DNA of 64,000 bases from Saprospiraceae bacterium (GCA_025055285.1 JANWXM010000005.1:62001-126000); one strand, 5' to 3'. Shown: positions 27,522 through 37,795, numbered from the stretch's first letter. The notes: generated from the sequence alone by a model not told the origin. Program-made: numbers and translations.

Positions 27522-28679
27522 ATGTCTCCACAGCAGCAAGTTTGGGCCACTTTTCAAGACTTATATGGACGGCCGCCCGAAATTTTGGTTCGCTCGCCAG
27601 GGCGCATTAACCTAATAGGCGAGCACACCGATTATAACGGTGGCCCGGTATTACCAGCAGCCATTGACCGAGCAGTATGGTTAGCGGCTGCTAAGCGAGC
27701 GGATACCCAATGCCGCCTGTTTGCTTGCGATTACGACGAAGGCTACATCGTCGAGTCGCAGCCATCGAAGCCGCTTGTACATCCCAGTTGGGCCAACTAC
27801 TTACTCGGTGTTCTAGTCGAGATCGGATGGCCAGGAGGCCTTGATCTTACTTTTGGCGGCAACCTACCTATTGGCGCGGGAGTAGCCTCTTCTGCAGCTG
27901 TGCAGAACGCTATGGCTCTTGCTGCCAATGCCCTCTTTCAGCTTGGTCATACCCAAATGGATCTAGTTCAGCTTACTCATCGAGCCGAAAACCAGTTCGT
28001 AGGTGTTCCTTGTGGTATCATGGACATGTTTGCTGGTGCAATGGGTCGTCGAAACACCTTTATTTGTTTAAATTGCCATTCCCTCGAATATGAATACTTA
28101 CCATTTGGCACTACAGAACTCTGTTTTGTTCTATGCCATTCGGGTGTAGAACGCCGTTTGGCTTCATCCGAGTACCAAAAGCGCCGTCAAGAATGTGCCC
28201 AGGGATTAGCCATTTTACAACGCATTAACCCGGCAATGAGCGCCTTAAGCCAAGTGTCTGAAGATCTTTTAGCGGAAAAGGAGCACCTCCTGCCACCCAC
28301 TCTTTTCCGCCGGTGTCGATACGTCGTAACAGAGATAGCTCGCGTAGGCACAGCTGTTCAGGCCTTGCGTTCTCAAGATTATGCAGCAATGGGCTCGCTT
28401 ATGTACTTAACCCATCAGGGATTACGCGATGATTTTGAGGTCAGCTGCCCAGAACTCAATCTCTTAGTTGAAGAAGCTATGCATCATCCTGCTTGTCTGG
28501 GAGCTCGTCTTATGGGTGCAGGCTTTGGAGGATGTACGCTCAACCTAGTGAAAAAGAGCAAGGTGTGCGATTTTTCTGCGCACGTCTCTCAGGCATACAC
28601 CCGTGCTTTTAAGCGTTCACTTCGACATTGGACGGTTCACCTTGACGATGGCGCAGAGATTGTCTTTTTCGACGTTTAG
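27522..28679 (+). CDS. galK: Galactokinase
   Basis: GHMP-family kinase converting galactose to galactose-1-phosphate (Leloir pathway). 385 residues from the ATG at 27522. Signature 1 (R-S-P-G-R-I-N-L-I-G-E-H-T-D-Y), the ATP-binding motif P-I-G-A-G-V-A-S-S-A-A and motif 3 M-G-A-G-F-G-G-C-T fit the family. The frame is also open from a TTG at 27441, but that extension does not look like galactokinase. No galT or galE neighbour, so it is a scattered pathway gene. Confidence 0.93.
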   Translation: MSPQQQVWATFQDLYGRPPEILVRSPGRINLIGEHTDYNGGPVLPAAIDRAVWLAAAKRADTQCRLFACDYDEGYIVESQPSKPLVHPSWANYLLGVLVEIGWPGGLDLTFGGNLPIGAGVASSAAVQNAMALAANALFQLGHTQMDLVQLTHRAENQFVGVPCGIMDMFAGAMGRRNTFICLNCHSLEYEYLPFGTTELCFVLCHSGVERRLASSEYQKRRQECAQGLAILQRINPAMSALSQVSEDLLAEKEHLLPPTLFRRCRYVVTEIARVGTAVQALRSQDYAAMGSLMYLTHQGLRDDFEVSCPELNLLVEEAMHHPACLGARLMGAGFGGCTLNLVKKSKVCDFSAHVSQAYTRAFKRSLRHWTVHLDDGAEIVFFDV

Positions 28680-28719
28680 TAAATAAGCCAGATTTGCGAA
28701 AGTTAACGAATTTCGCCTC

Positions 28720-30282
28720 ATGCTTGTCAAAACTTTTGCGGCTGCTGTTCGCGGAGTGGATGCGCTAACTATTACTATTGAAGTGAATACAGGTGGCGCT
28801 TTAGGCACTACTGCCGATAAACCCGGCTATTTTCTGGTAGGCTTGCCCGATAATGCGGTTCGGGAAGGTCAGCAGCGCATGGAGGCTGCCCTAAAAAACT
28901 CAGGGCTTCGGTTGCCGCGGTACAAGACAATCATCAATTTGGCTCCTGCTGACGTGCGCAAAGAGGGTTCAGCATTCGATTTACCCATCACAATTGGAAT
29001 GCTGGCTGCCTCAGGGGTTATTCCACCTGACAACTTAGACCGGTTCTTCATCATGGGCGAGCTTTCGCTCGATGGCTCACTACGGCCTATCAAAGGAGCA
29101 CTCCCTATTGCCATTCAAGCGCGCAAAGAAAAATTTCGCGGTTTCATTCTTCCCAAAGCAAATGCTCGAGAGGCAGCTATCGTAGCGGATTTAGAGGTAT
29201 ATGGCGTAGAAACGCTCAACCAAGCTATAGCCGTTCTCGCCGGTGCGGGTCAAGAGTTCTTGGTAAAAGTAAATGCGCGCGAAGAATTCGCCGCCAACTT
29301 AAATAATTACGACGTAGATTTTTCCGATGTACGCGGCCAAGAAAACATAAAACGCGCCTTAGAGCTGGCAGCTGCCGGTGGACATAATGTAATTCTCATT
29401 GGCCCTCCGGGAGCAGGGAAAACTATGTTGGCACGCCGTCTGCCCACCATTTTGCCTCCACTTACTTTGCATGAAGCTCTGGAAACAACTAAGATTCACT
29501 CCGTAGCAGGTATTTTATCGAGTCATTCATCCTTAGTGACAACGCGACCTTTCCGAGCACCTCACCACACCATTAGCGATGTCGCTCTAGTTGGCGGAGG
29601 TTCCGACCCCATGCCAGGTGAAATCAGCATTGCGCATAATGGCGTGCTTTTCCTAGACGAATTACCTGAGTTTAAGCGTACTGTGTTAGAGGTTCTCCGA
29701 CAACCCATGGAAGAGCGCCGCGTAACTATCAGCCGCGCTAAAGTATCGGTAGAGTATCCCGCCAGCTTCATCCTGGTTGCGAGCATGAATCCTTGCCCTT
29801 GTGGTTACTACAACCATCCAGAGAAAGAGTGTGTATGTGCGCCTGGCGTTGTAAAGCGCTATATCTCTAAAATCTCAGGTCCTCTTCTCGACCGAATTGA
29901 CTTGCACGTGGAAGTAACTCCTGTTTCATATGATGAATTGACGGCTGCGGAGCGTCCGCGCGTAACCAGTGCTGAAATTCGCGAACGCGTGTTGAAGGCT
30001 CGAGCCATTCAGGTTGAGCGATTTAAGAATACACCTAACATTTACTGCAATGCGCAAATGCCCAGCCGAATGGTACGCGAAGTGTGCACCCTGGATAATC
30101 AAGGAGTTCAACTCCTGAAAACTGCAATGGAACGACTTCAATTGAGTGCTCGCGCTTATGACCGAATTCTAAAAGTAGCGCGTACAGCAGCGGACTTAGC
30201 CGGCAGCCCGACCATTCGTTTGGAGGACCTCTCTGAAGCTATTCACTATCGAAGCCTTGATCGAGAAGGCTGGGCAGGATAA
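28720..30282 (+). CDS. comM: YifB/ComM-family Mg-chelatase-like ATPase
   Basis: 520 residues. N-terminal Lon-protease-like/ChlI domain (1-170), central AAA+ domain with Walker A G-P-P-G-A-G-K-T, Walker B L-F-L-D-E-L-P-E and the M-N-P-C-P-C-G segment, then the C-terminal chelatase domain. ComM drives branch migration during integration of transformed DNA. The cysteines in C-P-C-G-Y and E-C-V-C match the Zn-like knuckle of the family. A 40-bp gap separates it from galK. Confidence 0.93.
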   Translation: MLVKTFAAAVRGVDALTITIEVNTGGALGTTADKPGYFLVGLPDNAVREGQQRMEAALKNSGLRLPRYKTIINLAPADVRKEGSAFDLPITIGMLAASGVIPPDNLDRFFIMGELSLDGSLRPIKGALPIAIQARKEKFRGFILPKANAREAAIVADLEVYGVETLNQAIAVLAGAGQEFLVKVNAREEFAANLNNYDVDFSDVRGQENIKRALELAAAGGHNVILIGPPGAGKTMLARRLPTILPPLTLHEALETTKIHSVAGILSSHSSLVTTRPFRAPHHTISDVALVGGGSDPMPGEISIAHNGVLFLDELPEFKRTVLEVLRQPMEERRVTISRAKVSVEYPASFILVASMNPCPCGYYNHPEKECVCAPGVVKRYISKISGPLLDRIDLHVEVTPVSYDELTAAERPRVTSAEIRERVLKARAIQVERFKNTPNIYCNAQMPSRMVREVCTLDNQGVQLLKTAMERLQLSARAYDRILKVARTAADLAGSPTIRLEDLSEAIHYRSLDREGWAG

Positions 30283-30319
30283 AAAACCTTCTTTCTCCCT
30301 GTGCTCACTTGCTATAAGC

Positions 30320-31273
30320 CTAGTTCTTTAGGCCAATTTCTCGAAGGCGTTCGTCTAAATACTCACCTGCTGTGATGGGTTCGTAGTGTAGAGGGTTGTC
30401 GGGTGTTACACAAGAAGGCAAACAATCGAGGCGCATGGAACTAATGGGATGTAAAAAGAACGGCACACTTAGCCGCGGCAAATGCCATTCCTCGCGCGGA
30501 GGATTCACTACACGATGCGTTGTACTCTTTAAACGATTGTTTGTCAGGCGCTGTAACATATCGCCTACGTTGATGACGATTTCGTCCTCTTTAGGCATAA
30601 CGGGAACCCACTCATTCTGAGCGTTGAGCAATTGCAAACCACCTGCGCTAGCTCCTACAAGGAGGGTAATTAAATTGATGTCTTCATGCTGCTCGGCCCG
30701 TATTGAACTCTTTGGCTCTTGAGTTATTGGCGGGTAGTGAATCGCTCTTAAAATAGAGTTGCCATAGGTAATGAATGGTTCAAAATAATTTTTAGGTAAA
30801 TCAAGGTATAGAGCTATTGCTTCAAGCAGTTTAGCACCAGTACGTTCAAAAGCTCGATACAACGCTCGCCCTAACCGGTTAAACTCGGGAACCTCCTGCA
30901 CTTCCACGTTTGGAGGATACTCGTCCCTTAGGGGATGTCCTTCTGGCACCTCCTGTCCAAATTGGAAAAATTCTTTCAGGTCAGGAGCTTTAGAATGTTT
31001 CGCATGCTCTTTTCCAAAGGAAGTATACCCGCGCTGACCTGCCAAGCCTTGGATTTCGTATTTGCGCTTCACCGTTTCGGGCAAAGCAAAAAAGGCCTTC
31101 GATGCGGCGTAAAAATCCTCCACAAGCGACTTTGAAATGCCGTGATTTACAACGGCAACAAACCCTACTTCGCGAAAGGCTTGGCCTAGACTTGTTACAA
31201 AGGCTTGTTGTTCGGCTGCCGTGCCTTGCACAAAGGCAGAGAAATCCACCGTGGGAATTCCCTTTGTTTTCAT
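30320..31273 (-). CDS. 2-oxoglutarate/Fe(II) oxygenase (isopenicillin-N-synthase-like)
   Basis: 317 residues with the DIOX_N domain (5-110) and the 2OG-Fe(II) core. Metal ligands His196, Asp198 and His253 are present (Q-H-E-D and T-T-H-R), with the 2OG-binding R267-x-S269 pair. Related proteins include 1-aminocyclopropane-1-carboxylate oxidase-like and flavonol-synthase-like enzymes; bacterial members are mostly of unknown substrate. It is transcribed on the same strand as the next lipoprotein gene 39 bp upstream. Confidence 0.88.
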   Translation of the reverse strand: MKTKGIPTVDFSAFVQGTAAEQQAFVTSLGQAFREVGFVAVVNHGISKSLVEDFYAASKAFFALPETVKRKYEIQGLAGQRGYTSFGKEHAKHSKAPDLKEFFQFGQEVPEGHPLRDEYPPNVEVQEVPEFNRLGRALYRAFERTGAKLLEAIALYLDLPKNYFEPFITYGNSILRAIHYPPITQEPKSSIRAEQHEDINLITLLVGASAGGLQLLNAQNEWVPVMPKEDEIVINVGDMLQRLTNNRLKSTTHRVVNPPREEWHLPRLSVPFFLHPISSMRLDCLPSCVTPDNPLHYEPITAGEYLDERLREIGLKN

Positions 31274-31312
31274 ACTTCCACTCCAAGTTTTCCTACTGAT
31301 AGAGATATTGCC

Positions 31313-32089
31313 TCACTTTAGCTTTACAACTGTAGCCACTGTTGGTTTTTTCTTATTTTGTTCCTCGTCCATAGGCTTAAGCAAGATAGTTACACTTTGT
31401 CTATCTTGTGAAAGCTCTGAAAGCGGGTTTGACGACTTTTTCACTTTAGCATCGGGAAAGCGATACACTTGTTTGTAGGTCATCTCAGAGAATAAGGCCT
31501 TGACCATGTCCATGTTTCCCTCTTCGCTATTCTCTTCGACCTCTGCTATCGACTTTTTAAACTGCTCGCCGATATTCGCTGCGTTTAAGCGCTCAAAACT
31601 CCCTCCCTTGTATCGAAATGTTTCCTCTACCCTAGAGTCGTATTTTTCTCGGTTTATAATGCGAATGGCTTTATTCAAGGCTTCTATGTTTGCAAAATCG
31701 AAGGAATAGCCAAAAATATAGGCGCTCGTATCGTTAATTTCTTTAATGTTGGATAATCCCGACACTCGCTTTAGGGAAGTAGCAATAGAGCTAATTTCCA
31801 CACCGAGTTGTGATACTGCTCCTTCGTCGTCCATTTCTTCAGCTTCCTCTTCCTCATCCGTTTGGGCAGCCTCTTCCTCTACATTCTCTTCTGTTTTCTC
31901 ATTCATACCCATGCTCTTTATTGCTTCCATTATCGTTTTCACCTCTCTCATGTCAATCGTCATCTTGTATGAACCTGACCCGTCTTTCTTAACGGTAACC
32001 TCCTCCACGATGTGGAGGCAACTGGCAAACAAGAAGGAAATTACACCGAGGATTAGTCCACTCAGTAGCCTTTCAGTCAAATTTTTCAT
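31313..32089 (-). CDS. Acidic lipoprotein of unknown function
   Basis: 258 residues. Lipobox L-F-A-S-C gives lipid-modified Cys24. The first 45 residues of the mature part look like a beta-strand region of secreted Bacteroidota proteins (V-K-K-D-G-S-G-S-Y). Residues 66-90 form a low-complexity acidic tract of Glu/Asp, and the C-terminus is Lys-rich. Lies 38 bp from the Asp-box repeat gene on the same strand, so co-transcription is likely. Confidence 0.6.
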   Translation of the reverse strand: MKNLTERLLSGLILGVISFLFASCLHIVEEVTVKKDGSGSYKMTIDMREVKTIMEAIKSMGMNEKTEENVEEEAAQTDEEEEAEEMDDEGAVSQLGVEISSIATSLKRVSGLSNIKEINDTSAYIFGYSFDFANIEALNKAIRIINREKYDSRVEETFRYKGGSFERLNAANIGEQFKKSIAEVEENSEEGNMDMVKALFSEMTYKQVYRFPDAKVKKSSNPLSELSQDRQSVTILLKPMDEEQNKKKPTVATVVKLK

Positions 32090-32127
32090 CGTAACAGGAA
32101 ATATTTTTGATGTTAATAAAGTTAGCC

Positions 32128-35037
32128 TTATTCTATAATAAAATTAACGGTCGAAGAACTTCCGTCCTTCTGCATTTCAAACAAATAACTTCCTTTTTGG
32201 AGGTAAAATTTTCCCGTGTCTGCTTTTGCTAGTTCAATAGTCTTTTTCGCGTGTTTTTGTGCCTCTTGCAAGGCCTTCTGATAACGTTTCACCGCAGCCT
32301 CTTGAACATCCAAAGTATAAGTAAGGCTATTTAAGCCCGCCCTACAATTCAATTGACCACTATTGAGAGAAATTCCATCTTTTGTTTTCACCGTCCAGGA
32401 GACCTTTCCCGCTGTAGCAACATAGAATGTAACAGGCAGTTCAGGGTCTTTCAGTTCACGCCAAGGCTGCTTTTTGCCCCAGCCTTCCTGATACTTAATT
32501 TTTGGCATTTCGAAGACGTGAATAGTTTTAGCGAGCACATCCGGGGTAAGTTGCTGAATATGCGCGATGTTCACGCGGTAGAGCGACCGTCCGTGAGTAC
32601 CAAGAATAAGTTCGCGTGCGCGTTTCTGAATAGCAATATCGTGTACAGGTGCCGTAGGAAAATCGGGACAGAGCGCATGAAAAGTTTTACCTCTGTCTAC
32701 AGATACGTATGCGCCTGCGTCTGTACCTACGTACAGAACGTTCGGATTTTCAGGATCTTCTCTTACAACGTTGATGGGCTCTAGAGGCAAATCGGTGCCG
32801 AGGCGTTCCCAAGTGGCGCCGTAGTTTTCCGATACATACAGATACGGAGTAAAGTCATCCCATCGGTAGCCATTTAGGCTAACATAGACGCGACTTTTCT
32901 GATGCGCAGAAGCAACTACACGCGATACCCACAGGTTAGGAGGTAAGGAGTCAGAAATGCGCGTCCAGGTATCTCCTCCATCTCGTGTTACGTGAAGGAG
33001 GCCATCATCAGAACCTACGTAAAGGAGACCAAATTTTAGCGGGCTTTCGCTAATGGTAGTCAAAGTCCCATAAGGAACATTTCCTACTCGTCCGCCTCGG
33101 GTTAAATCTTCAGAGATGGCCTCCCAGTCATCGCCTCGATTAAAGGAGCGATAAAGTTTATGGGCACCTAAGTACAGAACATCAGGCTGATGTACACTCA
33201 GATGGATGGGAGTTTGCCAGTTAAAACGCGGGGGTCGTTCACCCAAATCGTGTTTGGGAGTGATAGCCTTTCGTTTGCCTGTCTTCTGTTCGATGCGGAA
33301 ATAATTGCCGAACTGATAACCGGTGTAAATAATGTCGTTGGTACGCGGGTCAATCGCAACCTGCATTCCATCGCCGCCCAATAGGCTTTGATACGGGTAT
33401 TGGCCAGTTTGATGCCAGCTAGTAGATGCCTGATACGTTGATGGACCCACCCAGACACCATTGTCCTGGGTGCCGCCATAAACGCGGTAAGGCTGGGCAT
33501 CATCTACTGCTACAGCATAAAACTGGCCTACTGGAGGTTGGTTACACTTGATCCAGGATTCACCGTCGTCCCAAGAGATGTTGAGGCCGCCATCATTGCC
33601 GTTGACAAGATGACCTGGGCGACTAGGGTTGACCCAAAGAGCGTGATGGTCCACATGGACGTTGTCGCCGTTAATGCTACGCCAAGTACGGCCGCCGTCG
33701 TCGCTGCGAATTAGATAAAATCCCAACAAGTAAACCTTATCAGCATCGTTGGGTTGACAGCGAATGTTGGAAAAGTAATAGCCGTAGGAAAAGTTCATTT
33801 GCTCTAACGGCTCGTCATGGGTGCGCTTCCAGGTGCGACCACCATCCTCGCTGCGATAAACTTCCGCACCGATATAATCTACCTCAAACAGCTGTGCGTT
33901 GGCATCTTCTAGGTACTCTACTAGAGTTTGAGGTGTAATTTGACCTTTTTGGACCAATTCTTTGATCTTTTTTGCAGAGTACTTCTCAGGAAAGCGATTC
34001 TCTCTCAAAAAGGTATCTATTTGCTCGTCTGCCAACTGGAGAAAAGCTGCAACGCTCATCGTTCGCAGTTTTTCTTTCGTTAACGCATCTGTTGGAGGCT
34101 TTTCCTTCTTAGGTTTTGGGTTTTGATTGTCTACGCAAGCATACAGGATAGTCTTACCGTCTTTTAGGCCTGCACAAAGGCCAATGCGACCCGTATTCGC
34201 TCCAGATGGAAAACCACTTCCAGGTACGGTAAGTTTCCCCCATGTCGCTCCGCCATCAACGCTTTTCCAGATAGCAGAACCTTCACCTGCACCAACAAAA
34301 TTCCAAGCACGTCGCTCGCGTTGCCAAGTGGCGGCGTAAATGACATTCGGATTTTGTGGGTCCAGGCATAAGTCAATAGCACCTGTATTTTCATCTATAA
34401 AAAGCGTCCGCTGCCAGGTACGTCCGCCATCAATACTTCGATACACCCCGCGCTCAGGATTTGGCGAATATAAATGCCCTACTACAGCAACCCACAAAGT
34501 GCTTGGATCCTTGGGATGGAGTAAAATACGGCCAATATGATGGCTCTCGGGCAAGCCTCGCCATTCCCATGTCTTGCCGTTATCGCTGCTGTAGTAAATT
34601 CCCGTGCCTGCATAGGATGAACGGCTGCTGTTACTCTCTCCTGTGCCTACCCAGATGATACGGCGTTGCCAGTCTACGGCAATATCGCCAATAGTCATCG
34701 TGGCCTCTTGGTCGAAAATAGGTTTAAACGTTGTTCCATTATTTGTTGAGTGCCATACGCCTCCAGAGGCATAAGCAACGTAAATTTCCGTAGGATCGGC
34801 TGGATTGACCTCCACGTCGGTAACTCGGCAAGAAAACACAGAGGGCCCTATGCTCGTAGCGCGAACACTACCCATAATTGTATTTTCTTTCATAAAGCGA
34901 TGTCGCTCAAAGCCTTTTAACCGCTCCTCTGCTGGAGTTGGCTTTTGAGCTGTGCACAAAAAGGAGATGAAAACCACTCCTATGAGGACGACACACCTCT
35001 TCAGAGGTACTCCTTCGAACATGCTTGAGTATCGCAT
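32128..35037 (-). CDS. Secreted Asp-box (BNR/VPS10-type) repeat protein
   Basis: 969 residues with a signal peptide (V-V-L-I-G-V-V-F-I-S-F-L). The mature protein is a chain of beta-propeller blades marked by S-x-D-x-G-x-T-W Asp boxes (for example Y-S-S-D-N-G-K-T-W, R-S-I-D-G-G-R-T-W, R-S-D-D-G-G-R-T-W, V-S-V-D-R-G-K-T-F). Such sortilin-like proteins of Bacteroidota are secreted, with unknown glycan or peptide targets. A Lys/Glu-rich helical insert lies near residues 310-385. The C-terminal 150 residues are a separate domain. The start could also be Met6. Confidence 0.85.
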   Translation of the reverse strand: MRYSSMFEGVPLKRCVVLIGVVFISFLCTAQKPTPAEERLKGFERHRFMKENTIMGSVRATSIGPSVFSCRVTDVEVNPADPTEIYVAYASGGVWHSTNNGTTFKPIFDQEATMTIGDIAVDWQRRIIWVGTGESNSSRSSYAGTGIYYSSDNGKTWEWRGLPESHHIGRILLHPKDPSTLWVAVVGHLYSPNPERGVYRSIDGGRTWQRTLFIDENTGAIDLCLDPQNPNVIYAATWQRERRAWNFVGAGEGSAIWKSVDGGATWGKLTVPGSGFPSGANTGRIGLCAGLKDGKTILYACVDNQNPKPKKEKPPTDALTKEKLRTMSVAAFLQLADEQIDTFLRENRFPEKYSAKKIKELVQKGQITPQTLVEYLEDANAQLFEVDYIGAEVYRSEDGGRTWKRTHDEPLEQMNFSYGYYFSNIRCQPNDADKVYLLGFYLIRSDDGGRTWRSINGDNVHVDHHALWVNPSRPGHLVNGNDGGLNISWDDGESWIKCNQPPVGQFYAVAVDDAQPYRVYGGTQDNGVWVGPSTYQASTSWHQTGQYPYQSLLGGDGMQVAIDPRTNDIIYTGYQFGNYFRIEQKTGKRKAITPKHDLGERPPRFNWQTPIHLSVHQPDVLYLGAHKLYRSFNRGDDWEAISEDLTRGGRVGNVPYGTLTTISESPLKFGLLYVGSDDGLLHVTRDGGDTWTRISDSLPPNLWVSRVVASAHQKSRVYVSLNGYRWDDFTPYLYVSENYGATWERLGTDLPLEPINVVREDPENPNVLYVGTDAGAYVSVDRGKTFHALCPDFPTAPVHDIAIQKRARELILGTHGRSLYRVNIAHIQQLTPDVLAKTIHVFEMPKIKYQEGWGKKQPWRELKDPELPVTFYVATAGKVSWTVKTKDGISLNSGQLNCRAGLNSLTYTLDVQEAAVKRYQKALQEAQKHAKKTIELAKADTGKFYLQKGSYLFEMQKDGSSSTVNFIIE

Positions 35038-35124
35038 ATGCCGATTTACGCGCGGTTACAAATACGAGTGCGAAGATAGAACAACAAAAACCGGCAGAAG
35101 GAGTTGAGCACCAGAAGAAGTGTT

Positions 35125-35757
35125 TCAGTTGCTGAGAAAAGAGCGCATGAGTTCTGCCATATCTGTCTCTGGGGTTTTTAGAATACCTCGAATACCCAAC
35201 GCCTCTGCAGCTCGAACATTAACTTCTTGGTCATCAATGAAGACGGTTTCCTTTGGATCAAGCCCAGCATCCTTGAGTACATGCAGATAAATGCGTTCAT
35301 CGGGTTTGCGCAAACCTATCTCATAGGAGTAATAAACAGCGTCAAAGTAGCGTTGGCGAAAATCTTTCAACTGATGTTTCTCCATCATGTAATTGTCTAT
35401 CCATTGGGCATGCAGTTCGTTGATGTTGCTGAGGAGAAATACGCGGTACTGTTTTCTTAGTTGCTCTAAGAGTAGGAAATATTCTCTGGGCATGCCGATG
35501 AAAATAGCTTGCCAAGCGTGCAACACCTCGCCCTCAGATAAGGGCGGTTCAATTACATGCCGCATTTTCTCGATAAAAGTTGCCGTGGAAAGCATCCCCG
35601 TTTCATAGCGTTGGAATACCTCTTCAGTCGACAATTTTGTGCGTGCCGCTTCGAAGCGGTCGCCTAGCAGTTGGCGCAGATACCGTTCCGTGGCACCTAA
35701 ATCCAAGTCGAACAAGACGTTCCCAAAATCAAAAATAATGTTCTGGAAATGAGGCAT
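35125..35757 (-). CDS. HAD-superfamily hydrolase (YihX-like)
   Basis: 210 residues. Motif I is F-D-F-G-N-V (nucleophile Asp10; the second acid is replaced by Gly, as in YihX), motif II S-N-I-N, motif III K-P-D-E, motif IV F-I-D-D-Q. It is a cytosolic phosphatase of the HAD-IA type. Substrate unknown. Confidence 0.9.
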   Translation of the reverse strand: MPHFQNIIFDFGNVLFDLDLGATERYLRQLLGDRFEAARTKLSTEEVFQRYETGMLSTATFIEKMRHVIEPPLSEGEVLHAWQAIFIGMPREYFLLLEQLRKQYRVFLLSNINELHAQWIDNYMMEKHQLKDFRQRYFDAVYYSYEIGLRKPDERIYLHVLKDAGLDPKETVFIDDQEVNVRAAEALGIRGILKTPETDMAELMRSFLSN

Positions 35758-36157
35758 GACTTAGCAAATTTTCTCGAGCAAATATCCACTGCTGCTTAGA
35801 AGTAGCAGATTAAGATTTTGTAGAGGACAATCGTCCTGTCCGATAGACGATCATATGTCAATTCAGGTAGGGTGCAAGTAGGCTGTTCTGTCTTACTTTG
35901 CCTTTTTCTCTGATGCATCGGAAAATCTCTCGAAGATGGGAATACTCGCTAAATAGGTTGAGCTTCATCAACTTGTTTGGTCTTTAATAGTTTGCGTTTT
36001 AAATGTGAACAAATGGGCAAGGCTCTAGACATAAAAATTTATGGTTCCAGTAAAAAATCAGCGCGAGAAAATTTGCTTGCAATTCGTCTCGAATGAGACT
36101 TACGGATATTTGCGGAAGTTTCCTTTAGTATAGCCCGAATAAACTACCATCTTAATT
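35758..36157. other. Divergent intergenic gap
   Basis: 400 bp between the leftward HAD gene and the rightward OmpA gene. Contains short hairpins (CTGCT/AGCAG near 35790-35809 and a 5-bp AGGAC/GTCCT stem near 35823-35836) but no gene, tRNA or convincing promoter. It is more AT-rich than neighbouring coding sequence. Confidence 0.35.
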
Positions 36158-37789
36158 ATGAAACCTGTGTTTGTCTTGTTATTCATTTTCACTCTTTTGC
36201 TGTCTTCATTCACGTGGGCACAGCCCTCCCATGAACTTATCTTGGAAAAACTCCCTGAATTCATTAACTCTTCCTATCCAGAGATCACGCCGGTTCTTAG
36301 CCGCGACGGCCGAACGCTTTTCTTTACCCGCGTAGCTTATCCAGAGTTTTGCCGCTACCTCTTTTTGGACAGCATTGACCTGCACGAAAAGTTTCCGCCA
36401 GAGCGCTATGAGCGCATTTTGCGTAACATTTACTCCGAATTAGAAAAAAAGCCCATAACTAACCCGGTAAATTCTAGCTTCAACCAGGACGTTTGGATAG
36501 CAGAGGCAGATACTTCCTTTTCCTTTTATTTTCTTCAGCACCCAGGCCCGCCGCTAAATAACGCCCTGCCCAACAGCATTGCATGTATTACGCCTGATCC
36601 GAATGCTTTTTATTGCATCAACCAATTTTCGCCAAAAGGCGATATGATGCGTGGCTTTTCCATCATCCGGCGTGCCGACAGTTTATGGCATTTTCCTGAG
36701 CCCGTAGATATCGCAGAATATTACACCCTTACCTCCGAGGTTAACCTTACTATGAGTTTCGATGGAAAAGTGCTCATTCTATCAGCAACACGCCACGACT
36801 CAAGAGATATGGACTTGTACGTTTGCTTCAAAGAGGGAACAAACAAATGGAGCGCGCCGCGCAACTTAGGTCCGACAGTCAATAGCCGTTACCGCGAGAC
36901 CACGCCTTTTCTAGCTGAAGATAATCGCACACTCTTTTTCTCCTCCAACCGCTGGGAGAGCATGGGAGGAAACGACATCTTCATGAGTAGGCGCCTAGAC
37001 GATAGTTGGCAGAAATGGACAGAGCCGCAACGCGTAGTAGAGCCCATCAACTCGCGAGCAGACGATAGCCAACCATACTTTAATATGACCTCTGGCTATC
37101 TTTACTTTACCTCCACGCGAGATGGCAGTAGTGACATTTTTCGCGTACGTATTGCTCCTCCGCAACCAACGGAACTTACTCTACAAGGCCGCATCTTGCA
37201 TCGAAAGACGTATCAACCGGTTTTAGGCGCTCGTCTTCGCTACAATGCCGAGGGTAACCCGAGTAATGTCATAATAGCTTCAGACGGCTTTTTCTCCCTA
37301 AAAATTCCGAGAGGTGTATCTTTTATGCTTACTCCAGAAAAAACTGGCCTGGTAGGTGCGCCAACCCTTGTGCACTTTCCTTGGGACCACTATTATTTTC
37401 GAGCCTCGCAGTGGATAGATTTATGGCTAGACTCTCTCGAGGTGGGTGGAAAGATTGAGCTAGCTCCAATTTATTTCAAGCAATCTCTGCCTATTATTTT
37501 AGAAAGTTCCTACAATGAATTAGAGCGCCTATCAGACTTACTCCACAATAACCCAACGTTGGCAATTCGAATAGAAGGACATACAGATAACGTTGGTCGT
37601 CCCGAAGATCTCCAGCAGCTTTCCGAGCAACGTGCCCAAGCTATTCGCGATTTCCTTGTCAGTCGAGGCATTGCCGCTGAACGCATAGAGACAGTTGGTT
37701 TCGGTGCGCGCTATCCCGTCAACGACAACAGTACTGAAGAGCTGCGCGCTCAAAATCGAAGAGTGGAAATTCGCATCATCCGAATGTGA
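36158..37789 (+). CDS. PD40-repeat/OmpA peptidoglycan-binding protein
   Basis: 543 residues: signal peptide (1-21), a beta-propeller of WD40-like PD40 repeats (about 30-345; for example L-S-R-D-G-R-T-L-F-F and L-A-E-D-N-R-T-L-F-F-S-S-N-R), a carboxypeptidase-regulatory-like beta-sandwich (about 345-430), and a C-terminal OmpA domain (about 440-543) with the peptidoglycan-binding pattern G-H-T-D-N-V-G, L-S-x-x-R-A and N-R-R-V-E. Outer-membrane anchoring or type IX secretion-linked (PorE-like) function. The stop precedes a parS site by 6 bp. Confidence 0.85.
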   Translation: MKPVFVLLFIFTLLLSSFTWAQPSHELILEKLPEFINSSYPEITPVLSRDGRTLFFTRVAYPEFCRYLFLDSIDLHEKFPPERYERILRNIYSELEKKPITNPVNSSFNQDVWIAEADTSFSFYFLQHPGPPLNNALPNSIACITPDPNAFYCINQFSPKGDMMRGFSIIRRADSLWHFPEPVDIAEYYTLTSEVNLTMSFDGKVLILSATRHDSRDMDLYVCFKEGTNKWSAPRNLGPTVNSRYRETTPFLAEDNRTLFFSSNRWESMGGNDIFMSRRLDDSWQKWTEPQRVVEPINSRADDSQPYFNMTSGYLYFTSTRDGSSDIFRVRIAPPQPTELTLQGRILHRKTYQPVLGARLRYNAEGNPSNVIIASDGFFSLKIPRGVSFMLTPEKTGLVGAPTLVHFPWDHYYFRASQWIDLWLDSLEVGGKIELAPIYFKQSLPIILESSYNELERLSDLLHNNPTLAIRIEGHTDNVGRPEDLQQLSEQRAQAIRDFLVSRGIAAERIETVGFGARYPVNDNSTEELRAQNRRVEIRIIRM

Positions 37790-37795
37790 CTAACG

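Noticed and set aside
29905-29920. CACGTG with GGAA on one side, inside comM
   Set aside because: Only one half of parS fits; four fixed positions differ, so not called a parS site.
32353-32784. 143-residue frame antisense to the Asp-box protein
   Set aside because: Shadow frame; no signal or domain, and the minus-strand gene has clear repeats.
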